NCBI GenBank assembly: GCA_021324655.1
Contig: JAJPIP010000044.1
Span: 26,456 to 90,455, forward strand
Source of the DNA: Pseudomonadota bacterium
Lineage (GTDB): Bacteria; Chloroflexota; UBA5177
Length of the DNA: 64,000 bases
Reading direction: 5' to 3'
The notes under the pieces are model-generated. The model had not been told where the DNA came from. It was given only the letters and a program-made list of their open reading frames with translations, and made no database searches. Positions 1-8,184 of this stretch are shown here, piece after piece. The position numbers and the translations under genes are program-made. The first letter of the stretch is position 1, and each line of letters begins with the position of its first letter.

Positions 1-1
1 C

Positions 2-1141
2 GATCCCGACCTTCCTGTGCACCGCCCGCCGCTTTCCAAAGGGTATCTGCGTGGTGCGGAGGATCGAACCTCGGTGTTCGTCCACCCGCCGGCGTTTTAC
101 AACGACAACCGGATTGACGTGCGCCTTGGCCGGCGGGTGGCAGGGATCGATCTCGGCCGCAAACAGGTCACAGTCGCGGACGGCGAGCGTCTGTCCTTTG
201 GACGGTTGGTACTGGCGACGGGTGCCCGACCACGTCGCCTCCCGATTCCAGGGAACGATTTGCCCGGCGTGTACTATCTTCGGAGTCTCGCCAGCGCGGA
301 CGATCTGCGCGCCGGCGCGGAGCGGGCCGAGCGGGCAGTCATCGTCGGCGCCGGATTCCTCGGTCTGGAGGTGGCCGCAACCCTGGCTCAGCGCGGTATC
401 TCATGTACCGTCGTTGAGACTGCGCCGCGGGTCTGGCCGCAGTTGGTTCCTCCCCTGGTCTCCGACTTCATCCGGACGGCCTTTGAAGCCCGCGGCGTAC
501 GCTTCCGCTTCGGCCGCAGTGTTCGGTTCGTGGGCGGCGGTGACCGTGCCGATCATGTCGTGCTGGACGATGCCACCGTCCTCGAGACCGATCTCGTCGT
601 GGTCGGTGTCGGGGTCCTCCTCAACACGGAGTTGGCCCAGGACGCCGGTCTCACGGTCGACCACGGCGTTGCCGTCGATTCCGTCTTCCGCACTGCCCAT
701 CCTGATGTCTATGCGATCGGCGACATCGCCCGATTCCCCGATCCGATCGCCGGGCCGATTCACCTGGAGCACTGGGACAACGCGCTTCACCAGGGCCGGT
801 CGCTGGGCGCCCACCTGGCCGGAGCCGGAACGCCCTTCGATCACGTGGCGTACTTCTTCAGTGATCTCTTCGACCTGTCGTTGAACATGGTCGGGTATCC
901 CGGCGAGTGGGACGACGTGATCGTGCGAGGGGTTCCGGGAGATGGCCGGTTCACGGCGGTCTATCTTCAGCAAGGCGAGGTGCGGGCTGTTCTCATGGTG
1001 AACGATGATCACGAGTTTGACCGCTGGGTCGATTTGGTCAGGCAGAGGTTTCCCGCTGATGCCCACCGCCGCATCCTCGCCGATGCCGCGAGCGAGCTCT
1101 CCTCACTCCCGACGAGGCAGCCCGGTCCCGTCCGGGTGTAA
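2..1141 (+). CDS. FAD/NAD(P)-dependent ferredoxin (rubredoxin) reductase, 5' end cut by window edge
   Basis: The reading frame is open to the left edge, and the residues before the first GTG (DPDLPVHRPPLSKGYL) match the family motif just after the N-terminal FAD Rossmann fold, so the true start lies outside the window. A second dinucleotide fold is seen as VIVGAGFLGLEVA, followed by the C-terminal FAD motif VYAIGDIARF and the segment HWDNALHQG typical of the AIF/BenD/ferredoxin reductase class. Such enzymes pass electrons from NAD(P)H through FAD to a ferredoxin, rubredoxin or Rieske partner. A Rieske protein is encoded 0.8 kb downstream, but a functional link is only inference. Confidence 0.88.
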   Translation, partial: DPDLPVHRPPLSKGYLRGAEDRTSVFVHPPAFYNDNRIDVRLGRRVAGIDLGRKQVTVADGERLSFGRLVLATGARPRRLPIPGNDLPGVYYLRSLASADDLRAGAERAERAVIVGAGFLGLEVAATLAQRGISCTVVETAPRVWPQLVPPLVSDFIRTAFEARGVRFRFGRSVRFVGGGDRADHVVLDDATVLETDLVVVGVGVLLNTELAQDAGLTVDHGVAVDSVFRTAHPDVYAIGDIARFPDPIAGPIHLEHWDNALHQGRSLGAHLAGAGTPFDHVAYFFSDLFDLSLNMVGYPGEWDDVIVRGVPGDGRFTAVYLQQGEVRAVLMVNDDHEFDRWVDLVRQRFPADAHRRILADAASELSSLPTRQPGPVRV

Positions 1142-1423
1142 CCACGCCCGTATGTAGGAGGGTAGCGAGTATGGCGGCCAGGGATCACAGTGATTCCGGG
1201 CGGCGCCTCGTCGGAAGAACGTAGGGCATGATGTCTCGACAGCGCCTCCCGGCCCCAGAGCCCCTCGGTCGCTCCAGGTTTACCACCCCTCCGCTGGACG
1301 CGCGTGCGGCCCCACGCCTCGCTGCCCCGGGTCACTCGGCCGCACGCGTGAGTCCAGCGCCTGTCTCACTCGACCCCAAAGGTATACGATGATGGTCGTC
1401 AAGTACACGTCGAAGGCGTCCCG
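1142..1423. other. Intergenic leader of the sigma-Rieske pair
   Basis: This 282-bp gap has no recognisable RNA gene. It contains one short candidate reading frame (1171-1224) preceded by a good ribosome binding site. The part next to the sigma gene should hold its promoter, but no convincing housekeeping -35/-10 pair is visible, which would fit an ECF-type autoregulated promoter. Confidence 0.4.
1171..1224 (+). CDS. Candidate 17-aa short ORF (possible leader peptide)
   Basis: An ATG at 1171 is preceded by TAGGAGGG (1155-1162) at good spacing and opens a 17-codon frame, MAARDHSDSGRRLVGRT, ending at TAG 1222-1224. The ribosome binding site is stronger than that of many annotated genes here. 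No homology is recognised. It may be a leader peptide for the downstream sigma factor or chance. Confidence 0.25.
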   Translation: MAARDHSDSGRRLVGRT

Positions 1424-1972
1424 GTGAGCGAGGCCATCGGCGCGATGGCGGCAGCGACGCAGAGGACAGCCCTGAACGCTCCTCCTGACCTTGAGGAAGT
1501 TTTCTCGCGTTTTGTCGATCCGGTCTACCGGTTCCTCTATAGTCACGTGGGGAATCGGGAGGACGCCGAGGACCTGACTTCGGAAGTGTTCCTGAAAGCG
1601 GCACGACAACTCGACAGCGAACGGCCGGAGGCGAGTATTGCCAAGTGGCTGTTCACGGTGGCGCGCACCGTTCTCGCCGATCACTGGCGGCGATACTACC
1701 GGGGCGGTGGTCACGTCCCTCTCGACGACACCTACCTCGGTACCGCTCGACAGGATCCGGCGCCCAGGATGTCAGCCGCCCGAGCCAGTCTTCTTGATGA
1801 GCTTCTGGATTCCCTGCCGGAGCGGTACCGGATGGTCCTGGAATTGCGGTTTCTTCGTGGCTATTCGATTCAAGAGACGGCGCGCGAATTGGACACGACA
1901 CCGGAGAATGCGAAGGTGATCCAGCATCGCGCGCTGGCGAAGGCGGCCCAACTGATGGAGGGACGGCTGTGA
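1424..1972 (+). CDS. ECF-type RNA polymerase sigma factor
   Basis: This 182-aa protein has the two-domain ECF layout. Sigma region 2 is at about residues 25-90, with the core-binding helix (EDLTSEVFLKAAR) and the -10 recognition part (IAKWLFTVARTVLADHWRR). Region 4 is at about 120-178, with the helix-turn-helix YSIQETARELDTTPENAKV. The GTG start at 1424 is used; an ATG at 1445 is an alternative. Its stop overlaps the start of the downstream Rieske protein as GTGA, so the two are translationally coupled, the usual arrangement for an ECF factor and its anti-sigma factor. Confidence 0.92.
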   Translation: MSEAIGAMAAATQRTALNAPPDLEEVFSRFVDPVYRFLYSHVGNREDAEDLTSEVFLKAARQLDSERPEASIAKWLFTVARTVLADHWRRYYRGGGHVPLDDTYLGTARQDPAPRMSAARASLLDELLDSLPERYRMVLELRFLRGYSIQETARELDTTPENAKVIQHRALAKAAQLMEGRL

Positions 1973-2619
1973 ACGATCCGGAACGTCTGGACCGCGCCCT
2001 CGAGGAGCTCCTCCATGACCGATCGCCGCGCGGCGTCGGCGAATCGCTGGACGGCGAGGAGCAGCGTATGCTCCGTGTCGCGCAGCTCTTACGGGGCAGC
2101 CGGCCGGCAGATCCCGACGGTGAGTTTGTCGAAGCGCTGCACGCGCGCTTGTTTCCCGCGCCCGCCCGGGTCTCGCGCCGTACTGCCTTTCTGGGCGGGC
2201 TCGGCGCGCTCGCTGCGGGTGTCCTGGCGGGCGTGGGCATCGATCGTTTCGCGTCGGAGAGCAGGTCTGCGACCACATGGACGCCGCTGGTTGGCGCCAA
2301 TGGGCGCTGGGTACCGGTGGCGACGGTCGCGGACCTGCCGCACGGCACCATCAAGGCGTTCCGAGCGGGTCATGTCCAGGGATTCCTCATCAACCGGCAC
2401 GGTGAAATCCGAGCGCTGTCGGGCGTCTGTACGCACATGGGATGTCTGCTCGAGTTCAAGCAGTCTGACCAGGCATTCGTCTGCCCCTGCCACGGCGCTG
2501 AGTTCAGCATCTCCGGCGAGGCTTACCAGGGACCTCATCACTACAACATCCGGCTATCCCCCCTCCCTGAGATTCGGGTGAGGCGAAGTGGTGAGTCGAT
2601 CGAAGTCTGGAGCGTGTAG
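1969..2619 (+). CDS. Membrane-anchored Rieske [2Fe-2S] protein, probable redox anti-sigma factor
   Basis: The 216-aa protein has three parts. Residues 1-62 are helical and soluble, with spaced leucines as in the cytoplasmic part of short anti-sigma factors. Residues 66-92 form one membrane anchor with a twin-arginine start (SRRTAF). Residues 105-215 form a complete bc1-type Rieske domain: C154-x-H156 and C172-x-x-H175 ligate the cluster, and C159 and C174 are placed for the usual disulfide. The start overlaps the sigma stop (GTGA). Position and N-terminus suggest it restrains the sigma factor while the Rieske domain senses redox state across the membrane. This role is inference; a plain electron-transfer Rieske protein is the alternative. 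Confidence 0.85.
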   Translation: MNDPERLDRALEELLHDRSPRGVGESLDGEEQRMLRVAQLLRGSRPADPDGEFVEALHARLFPAPARVSRRTAFLGGLGALAAGVLAGVGIDRFASESRSATTWTPLVGANGRWVPVATVADLPHGTIKAFRAGHVQGFLINRHGEIRALSGVCTHMGCLLEFKQSDQAFVCPCHGAEFSISGEAYQGPHHYNIRLSPLPEIRVRRSGESIEVWSV

Positions 2620-2646
2620 CCCTCTTGGCGCCGGGAGCGACAGCTC

Positions 2647-4059
2647 TCACGGTGCGGACGGACCAAGCGGTGGACGCCGTGCCGGCCAGTCGTGATTTCG
2701 CTCGTAGTGGCGAGCGATGCGGTAGAGCGAGGGCTCGCCGAAGGGACGGCCCATCACCTGCGCACCGATCGGCAGACCCTCCGATGAGAAGCCACACGGG
2801 AAGGTGAGGGCCGGCAGTCCAAAGACGTTCGCCGGCCAGGTTGCATTGATCGCCGAGGTCATTGCCTCCTGTCCGGTCTCATCCGGGCTCCTCACGGCGT
2901 CCATCGGGACCGTCGTCGTGGGGAGGGTGGGACTGAGGAGGGCATCCAGCGCGTGAGACTCAAACAGGTCGTGGATGCGTCTCTGCAACACTGTCCGAGC
3001 GCGCTGGGCCAGCACGTAGTGCGTCGCCGGTATCAGCTCGCCCAACTCCAGCATGACGCGCGTCGCGGGATCGAGCCGGTCTCCGCGCTCGCGCAGCAGG
3101 CCGCGATGCTCCGCGCTCGCCTCGGCGAGAAGAAGTGTCAGACCGACGGTGCCCACCTGATCCAGCTCAGGCATGCTGACCTCGATCACGTCCGCTCCGT
3201 GGGCGCTCAGTTCACTCAGGACCTCGTCCACCGCTGCCCGCACCTCCGACTTGACGGCCGGTCCAAAAAAATAACGGCGCTCGACGCCGATCGTCATGCC
3301 CCGCAGACTGCCCTCCATGCCTCGGAGGTAGTCAGGCACCGGCTCGTCAAGGGTGGATGGATCGCGGGGATCCTTCCCTGCAATCGCCTGGAGGAGCAGA
3401 GCGTTATCGGCGACGGTGCGTGTCATCGGGCCGACGTGGTCAAGGGATGAGCTAAGCGGGACCACGCCGTGGCGGCTCACGCGGCCGAACGTCGGTTTCA
3501 TTCCAACCAGGCCGTTCAACGCCGCCGGCTCACGGATCGACCCGCCGGAGTCGGTGCCGATGGCGCCGAAGGCAGAACGCGCCGCGACCGCCGCCCCGGA
3601 GCCGGCACTTGAGCCGCCGGGATAGTGACCCTCTCCCCAGGGACTTCGGGTTGGCGGCTCATTGACACCGTACGCCAGTTCATGCGTGACGGTTTTCCCG
3701 ACGATCACGGCACCGGCCTCTCTCAGCCGCTCGATTACCGTCGCCTCGTCCGGCGCGACGAAACCCTCCATGGCTCGCGATCCTGCCTCCGTCGGCGCGT
3801 CGGTCGTGTACAGGAGGTCTTTGGCCGCCAGCGGGATACCGTGGAGGGGACCGCGCCAGTGTCCCGCAGCTGCCTCCCGGTCGCGATCACGGGCCTGGTC
3901 GAGTGCCTCCCGCCGGTAGACATGTGCATAGGCATGAATGCGCGGTTCCGTTTCCTCTATACGCTCCAGCGTCGCCTCGGTCAGCATCACCGCGCTAACA
4001 GCGCCATGGCGCAGGGCCCGGTCGGCCTCCACGATGGTGAGATCGGTGAGATCACTCAT
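2647..4059 (-). CDS. Amidase-signature family hydrolase (GatA/AtzF-like)
   Basis: This 470-aa protein carries the Ser-cisSer-Lys triad: K80 in IPLAAKDLL, cis-Ser S150 in the GGSSAGSG block, and nucleophile S174 in GTDSGGSIREPA. It hydrolyses or transfers an amide group; the substrate cannot be read from sequence. A 70-aa GatC-like protein starts just upstream and overlaps by 8 bp, as in two-subunit amidohydrolases. No gatB is nearby, so a role in Asn/Gln-tRNA formation is less likely than catabolism of an amide or a biuret/allophanate-like compound. Confidence 0.9.
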   Translation of the reverse strand: MSDLTDLTIVEADRALRHGAVSAVMLTEATLERIEETEPRIHAYAHVYRREALDQARDRDREAAAGHWRGPLHGIPLAAKDLLYTTDAPTEAGSRAMEGFVAPDEATVIERLREAGAVIVGKTVTHELAYGVNEPPTRSPWGEGHYPGGSSAGSGAAVAARSAFGAIGTDSGGSIREPAALNGLVGMKPTFGRVSRHGVVPLSSSLDHVGPMTRTVADNALLLQAIAGKDPRDPSTLDEPVPDYLRGMEGSLRGMTIGVERRYFFGPAVKSEVRAAVDEVLSELSAHGADVIEVSMPELDQVGTVGLTLLLAEASAEHRGLLRERGDRLDPATRVMLELGELIPATHYVLAQRARTVLQRRIHDLFESHALDALLSPTLPTTTVPMDAVRSPDETGQEAMTSAINATWPANVFGLPALTFPCGFSSEGLPIGAQVMGRPFGEPSLYRIARHYERNHDWPARRPPLGPSAP

Positions 4060-4264
4060 GCCAGCGTGGATCGAAGGCTGGAAGTGGCGTCACACCGGCG
4101 AGGTTGAGCGCTTCCAGTTGAGCAATCGATGCCAGCTGATCGCGCAGCGCGACGGAGAGGGTGTCGAAATCGTCGACAGGGACAGAAAGACCGAATAGGG
4201 AGGCCAGCGCCCGGATGCGGTCGGGTGGAACCGGGTCACCGCCGGTCGAGCGCAGGTAGGCCAT
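4052..4264 (-). CDS. GatC/AtzG-like small subunit of the amidase
   Basis: The 70-aa protein begins at ATG 4264 behind GAGGAGAG. It has two amphipathic helices and the tail LAGVTPLPAFDPRWHE, resembling the GatC/AtzG belt that wraps around an amidase subunit. Its 3' end overlaps the amidase start by 8 bp, so the two are translationally coupled and probably form one enzyme. The family match is by pattern and context. Confidence 0.65.
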   Translation of the reverse strand: MAYLRSTGGDPVPPDRIRALASLFGLSVPVDDFDTLSVALRDQLASIAQLEALNLAGVTPLPAFDPRWHE

Positions 4265-4383
4265 ATTCTCTCCTCGTTGCCGGTCGGCGTACCTTCAGCT
4301 TGATGGTAACGTACGCTGTATTTCAAGATCGTCGGTTGCCGCCGTATCGGCCGTATCCGGTTCGCGCGTCGATAACGCCATCG

Positions 4384-4406
4384 GAATACAAGAGTTTGAA
4401 TACAAG
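4384..4406 (+). repeat. 9-bp direct repeat in divergent promoter region
   Basis: GAATACAAG occurs at 4384-4392 and again at 4398-4406, a 14-bp period, in an AT-richer stretch between two divergent genes. The arrangement suits a regulator binding on one helix face about 80-100 bp upstream of the 95-aa gene, but no binding protein is known. Confidence 0.4.
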
Positions 4407-4427
4407 TTGAATGGAATGCGAAATGAC

Positions 4428-4449
4428 GCGCACCCTTTGTCCGGTGCGC
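4428..4449 (+). promoter_or_regulatory. Inverted repeat upstream of the 95-aa gene
   Basis: A perfect 7-bp stem, GCGCACC (4428-4434) and GGTGCGC (4443-4449), encloses an 8-nt loop, 35 bp before the start at 4485. It could be an operator or a leader hairpin. There is no T-run, so a terminator is unlikely. Confidence 0.4.
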
Positions 4450-4484
4450 ATAGTAGTATCGAAGGAGCGTAAGGAGCGGCCATA

Positions 4485-4772
4485 ATGACACGGTTTAAGA
4501 CGGCACCAATCACGGATGTAGTTCCGCGGCGGCGTGGTACCGAACCGTCCCGGCGGGCACAAATCAGGACGCAATATCAGGATGCTCTCAAGAATGCGGT
4601 GTTGGATCATCATGAGGCTCTCGTCGTGGAGATGGATGCGAACGACAAGCCGTTGACGATCCGAAATCGTATTCAGCGAGCCGCCGAGGCGCTTGGAGTC
4701 AGTGACCTGCGCGTCCGGCGCCGCGGCAATCGCATTGTGGCCTATCGGGAAGGTGATATCCCGACAGGATAG
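4485..4772 (+). CDS. Hypothetical 95-aa basic protein
   Basis: The gene starts at ATG 4485 behind AAGGAGCG and encodes a highly charged, soluble 95-aa protein with no membrane segment. Residues 20-55 look helical. The centre (EALVVEMDANDKPLTIRNRIQRAAEALG) alternates acidic and basic residues, and the C-terminal part (DLRVRRRGNRIVAYREG) is strongly basic, which would allow nucleic-acid binding. No family is recognised. Its own intergenic region carries a direct repeat and a hairpin, so it may be separately regulated. Confidence 0.6.
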   Translation: MTRFKTAPITDVVPRRRGTEPSRRAQIRTQYQDALKNAVLDHHEALVVEMDANDKPLTIRNRIQRAAEALGVSDLRVRRRGNRIVAYREGDIPTG

Positions 4773-4878
4773 AGTGGTCGTCCTGCGAGCTCTGCTCTGC
4801 AGCCACGTACCCCCAGACGTGATACAAGGAAGTACCGTGGAAAGGCGCGCCGCCGGCGCTGGGGGGAAGAGGTATGCC

Positions 4879-5934
4879 ATGAACGAGGATCAGCGGGAGT
4901 TCTTGCGCCGTCTGGTCGAAACGACGGGGCCATCCGGGTACGAAGAGCGCGCCCAGGCTCTGTGGCGGGAGCGCGTCGCTCCGGTCGCTCCGGTGCAGAT
5001 CGATGCGATGGGGAATGCCATCGCCACCCTCAATAAGGATGGCTCCCCACGCGTCATCATCGAGGCACACATCGACGAGATCGGTTTCCAGGTGCGTTAC
5101 ATCGACGACGACGGGTTTCTCTGGTTTTCGCCGATTGGCGGTCTCGATCCGGTGACCCTGGCCGGCAATCCGGTGCGAATCATGGGAAAGTCAGGGCCGG
5201 TTCTCGGGGTCATCGGCCGTAAGGCGGCGCACCTCGTGTCGGACGAGGAGAGAGGCAAGCCGCCAAAGCTCAGCTCCTTCTGGATCGACATTGGAGCTCG
5301 GGATCGGGCCGAGGCGGAGCGGCTGGTGGCAGTGGGTGATGCCGGAGGGCGCGCCGTGGGGATGGCCTCCTTGCAGGGACAGGTGATAACGGCCAATTCT
5401 CTTGACGACCGCGCCGGGGGCTACGTCATCGCCGAGGCGCTCCGTCGCCTCGCCGCCCATCCTCCGCAGGCTGCGGTGATTGCTCTGTCGGCGGTCCAGG
5501 AGGAGATCGGCTTGCGGGGCGCCGAGGCCGGTGCCTATGCCATCAACGCGCCGATCGGAATCGCCGTGGACGTAACGTATACCAGCGACCATCCCCAGGC
5601 TCCGAAGTCTGAGATCGGAGACATACGGGTCGGAGCGGGACCGGTTCTGTCGCGTGGCGCCAACACGAATCCGCGCATCTTTCAACGTTTGGTCGCGGCT
5701 GCCGGGGCGGAAGGGATTTCGTATCAGGTGGACGCGGACCCGGTCGGCGCCGGGACCGATCAGCACGCGATGCAGATCGCGCGAGGCGCGATGGCGACCG
5801 GACTCATCAGCATTCCTACCCGATACCTGCACACCGCCTCGGAGGTCGCGTCGCTCGAGGATATCGACGCGTGTGTCAGATTGCTGACGCGTTTCGTGTC
5901 CGACCTGACCGCCGACGCCGACCTCATCCCGTAG
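4879..5934 (+). CDS. M42-family metallo-aminopeptidase (glutamyl aminopeptidase/endoglucanase M type)
   Basis: The ATG at 4879 follows a purine-rich GGGAAGAGG and gives a 351-aa protein, the usual M42 length. The frame is open further upstream but that part has no family character. Metal and catalytic motifs are in place: H64 (AHIDEIGF), D177 (NSLDDRAGG), the catalytic pair E208-E209 (QEEIGLRGA), D231 (AVDVTYT) and the final His in RYLHT. These large tetrahedral cytoplasmic peptidases use two metal ions to trim short peptides. Confidence 0.9.
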   Translation: MNEDQREFLRRLVETTGPSGYEERAQALWRERVAPVAPVQIDAMGNAIATLNKDGSPRVIIEAHIDEIGFQVRYIDDDGFLWFSPIGGLDPVTLAGNPVRIMGKSGPVLGVIGRKAAHLVSDEERGKPPKLSSFWIDIGARDRAEAERLVAVGDAGGRAVGMASLQGQVITANSLDDRAGGYVIAEALRRLAAHPPQAAVIALSAVQEEIGLRGAEAGAYAINAPIGIAVDVTYTSDHPQAPKSEIGDIRVGAGPVLSRGANTNPRIFQRLVAAAGAEGISYQVDADPVGAGTDQHAMQIARGAMATGLISIPTRYLHTASEVASLEDIDACVRLLTRFVSDLTADADLIP

Positions 5935-6053
5935 AGGAACTATCCCACTCTGCATCGCTGCCGGCGCCGCTGTGCGCCTCGGGGTGGACCAGGGAGCTGC
6001 GCTCTGTATCTCGCCGTCCGGGGCGCATAATGCGGGAGAGAGTAGGTGATGGG

Positions 6054-7118
6054 ATGGTCCCGCTGCGCCGCGCCCTGATCGTTGTCCTCTGCGCCGTCAT
6101 AGTGGCCGGCGCCTTGACCGGACTGATGACGGTGCGGTCGGACACGGCTCCGGCAGGTCCCGCGCTGGCCGGAACGCTGATGAATCGTCCCGCTCCTCTC
6201 TTCACCTTGCCCGATCAGAGCGGCCGGCTGATATCGCTCCGCACGTTGCGTGGACACCCCGTTGTGCTGACCTTCCTCAGCGCGGCGTGTACCACGCTCT
6301 GTCCGGTCGTGGCGGAATCTATCGGGCGCGCGATCCGCGAGATGGGCCCGGCCGGCAAGCGGGTGACCGTGCTGGCGGTCAGCACGGCGCCGGAGGAGGA
6401 CAGCAGGGCAGCGACGCTCAGGTTTCTTCGCGCGCACCAGGACCTCAACTGGCATTATTTGTCGGCGCCGCGGCGCGTCCTGGCGCGGGTCTGGCGGGAG
6501 TACTACGTCTATGTGGCCCCGGCCAACGCTCCGCAATCGGTCAAGAATGATCACACGAGCGCGACCTACTTCCTCGACGCGTCGGGACGAGAGCGGGTGC
6601 TGATGGCAGGTGCCGTATCCGGATCGGACGTCTTGCGTGACCTTCAGATCCTGTCGGGCGCTCCGGTCGCCCAGACGGTGGGGTCGCGGGTCGCGGCGCC
6701 GCAAGTGGGGCACCCGGCACCCAGTCTGGCGCTACCGACACTGTCCGGCGGGCGGCTCTCCTTGCGCTCTCTCCATGGCCGGACGCTCCTTCTCAACTTC
6801 TGGGCCTCCTGGTGCACGGCCTGCCGTACTGAGATGCCTCTCCTCGTGCGCTGGGAGCATCGCCTGGGAGGACGGCTGATGGTGGTGGGCGTGGATGAGC
6901 AGGACAGTGCCGGCGCCGCTCGCACCTTCCTGGCGCGCTACGGCGCGCGCTATCCCGTGCTGTTCGACGGGTCGAACTACGGCGCGGCGCAGTACGACAT
7001 CGTCGGCCTCCCGACCTCCTTCCTCATCACACCGGATGGCGTGGTTCGATTCGTCTATCAGGGACAACTGACCAATCGCGACTTTGTGCGACAGATAGTG
7101 CCGGCCCTTGGAGGCTGA
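6054..7118 (+). CDS. SCO1/SenC-thioredoxin (TlpA/ResA-like) fusion, membrane anchored
   Basis: Taken from ATG 6054 (ATG 6030 is in frame too), the protein has 354 aa. Residues 5-27 form a signal anchor. Residues 42-200 are a SCO copper-chaperone domain with C79-x3-C83 and the third ligand H167. Residues 215-352 are a TlpA/ResA-like thioredoxin domain with WCTAC (C254, C257). SCO proteins load copper into the CuA site of oxidase subunit II, which needs its cysteines reduced; the fused thioredoxin would supply that reduction in the same chain. It leads the oxidase gene cluster. Confidence 0.88.
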   Translation: MVPLRRALIVVLCAVIVAGALTGLMTVRSDTAPAGPALAGTLMNRPAPLFTLPDQSGRLISLRTLRGHPVVLTFLSAACTTLCPVVAESIGRAIREMGPAGKRVTVLAVSTAPEEDSRAATLRFLRAHQDLNWHYLSAPRRVLARVWREYYVYVAPANAPQSVKNDHTSATYFLDASGRERVLMAGAVSGSDVLRDLQILSGAPVAQTVGSRVAAPQVGHPAPSLALPTLSGGRLSLRSLHGRTLLLNFWASWCTACRTEMPLLVRWEHRLGGRLMVVGVDEQDSAGAARTFLARYGARYPVLFDGSNYGAAQYDIVGLPTSFLITPDGVVRFVYQGQLTNRDFVRQIVPALGG

Positions 7119-7119
7119 G

Positions 7120-7605
7120 ATGCGCGAGCCCCTTCGCTCGGATCCCTCTGCACGGACGCGGCGGCGCGCGTACCGATACCGGCGCCCGCACACCCCTCAC
7201 TTTTATCTCGTCCTTGGGGGCCTCACCGGTGCCGTCCTCGTGTGTGTGCTGAATCTCGTGTCGTACGTCACAGGCAGCGTCTTGCTGGCGACTGTTACCT
7301 TCGGCGCCACGCTCTTCACTGCCTTGATGATCTTCCTCGCGTTTTTCTGGGGCTTTTACATGGTGAGTAGCGGCCTGAACCCGGAGCGCCGTATCGTGAT
7401 CCTCCACGGAGCCGTCGGGATGCTGGCTCCGCTGTTCTACACGCTGAATATCGACGCGGCGCTCGACGGCGTGGGGACATCTCCGGTTGGTGCTCTCTCC
7501 CTCGGCACCAGCTTCGCTTGTCTGGGCCTGCTGATCGTGCAATTCTTGATGGGGAAGGCCGTGGTCAAAACGGAGCGACTCCGGGTGATCCGGCCCGAGG
7601 AGTGA
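7120..7605 (+). CDS. Four-helix membrane protein of the oxidase cluster
   Basis: The ATG at 7120 is preceded by TTGGAGG and lies directly after the SCO-thioredoxin stop. The 161-aa protein has a basic N-terminus (residues 1-27) followed by about four hydrophobic helices, near residues 29-50, 55-80, 92-110 and 125-145. No family is recognised. Its place between two SCO genes suggests a part in oxidase assembly or copper handling. Confidence 0.7.
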   Translation: MREPLRSDPSARTRRRAYRYRRPHTPHFYLVLGGLTGAVLVCVLNLVSYVTGSVLLATVTFGATLFTALMIFLAFFWGFYMVSSGLNPERRIVILHGAVGMLAPLFYTLNIDAALDGVGTSPVGALSLGTSFACLGLLIVQFLMGKAVVKTERLRVIRPEE

Positions 7606-7609
7606 GCTG

Positions 7610-8176
7610 ATGCGCGTCGTATCGCTCGTGTTGGGTCTTGTCATGCTGACGGCGGGACCGGTGCTGGCCGCCGGTCGACCCTCCCTGCACGGCACCGAGG
7701 TTTTTCAGGTCGGCCAGCATCGCGCGCCCGATTTCACCCTCCGGGATGTGAACGGGGGACGCCTGCATTTCGCCTCGTTACGGGGGCACGTGGTCGCCCT
7801 GACATTTCTCGATTCGCAGTGCCGGCAGCAATGCCCTCTGGTCGGACGGGAGCTGGCCACGGCGCAGCGGCACCTTGGCGGCGGGCACTCGCCGCTGGTG
7901 ATCGTGGTCGTGAGCGTGGCGCCCCGGCACGATACGCCCCGGAGTGTTCACCGTTTTATGCGTGACATGCGTATGACGGGCCGGTGGTACTGGCTGACCG
8001 GAACGCAGGAACAGCTGAACCGCGTTTGGGTGGAGTGGGGTATCGAGGTGGTCTCGACCGTGACGCACACGTCCGCGGTCTATCTGGTGGATCGACACGG
8101 CTGGGTTCGTGTGGCCGACGGCGATCTTATCATCCCCAGTCAACTGGTTGAGAGCGTTCGCGCTCTGCTCAACTGA
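7610..8176 (+). CDS. SCO1/SenC-family copper chaperone
   Basis: The 188-aa exported protein begins with a signal peptide ending near LAAG (residue 21). The SCO motif C71-x3-C75 (CRQQC) and H153 (TVTHTSAVY) supply the copper ligands. It is the second SCO domain in this cluster and lacks the thioredoxin extension of the first. Two chaperones may serve the two subunit-II-like cupredoxins encoded downstream, which is inference. Confidence 0.88.
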   Translation: MRVVSLVLGLVMLTAGPVLAAGRPSLHGTEVFQVGQHRAPDFTLRDVNGGRLHFASLRGHVVALTFLDSQCRQQCPLVGRELATAQRHLGGGHSPLVIVVVSVAPRHDTPRSVHRFMRDMRMTGRWYWLTGTQEQLNRVWVEWGIEVVSTVTHTSAVYLVDRHGWVRVADGDLIIPSQLVESVRALLN

Positions 8177-8184
8177 GCACTGAT

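Noticed and set aside
2647..4264. Glu-tRNA(Gln) amidotransferase GatCA
   Set aside because: No gatB is present, and the small subunit is only weakly GatC-like; a catabolic amidase with an AtzG-type partner fits better.
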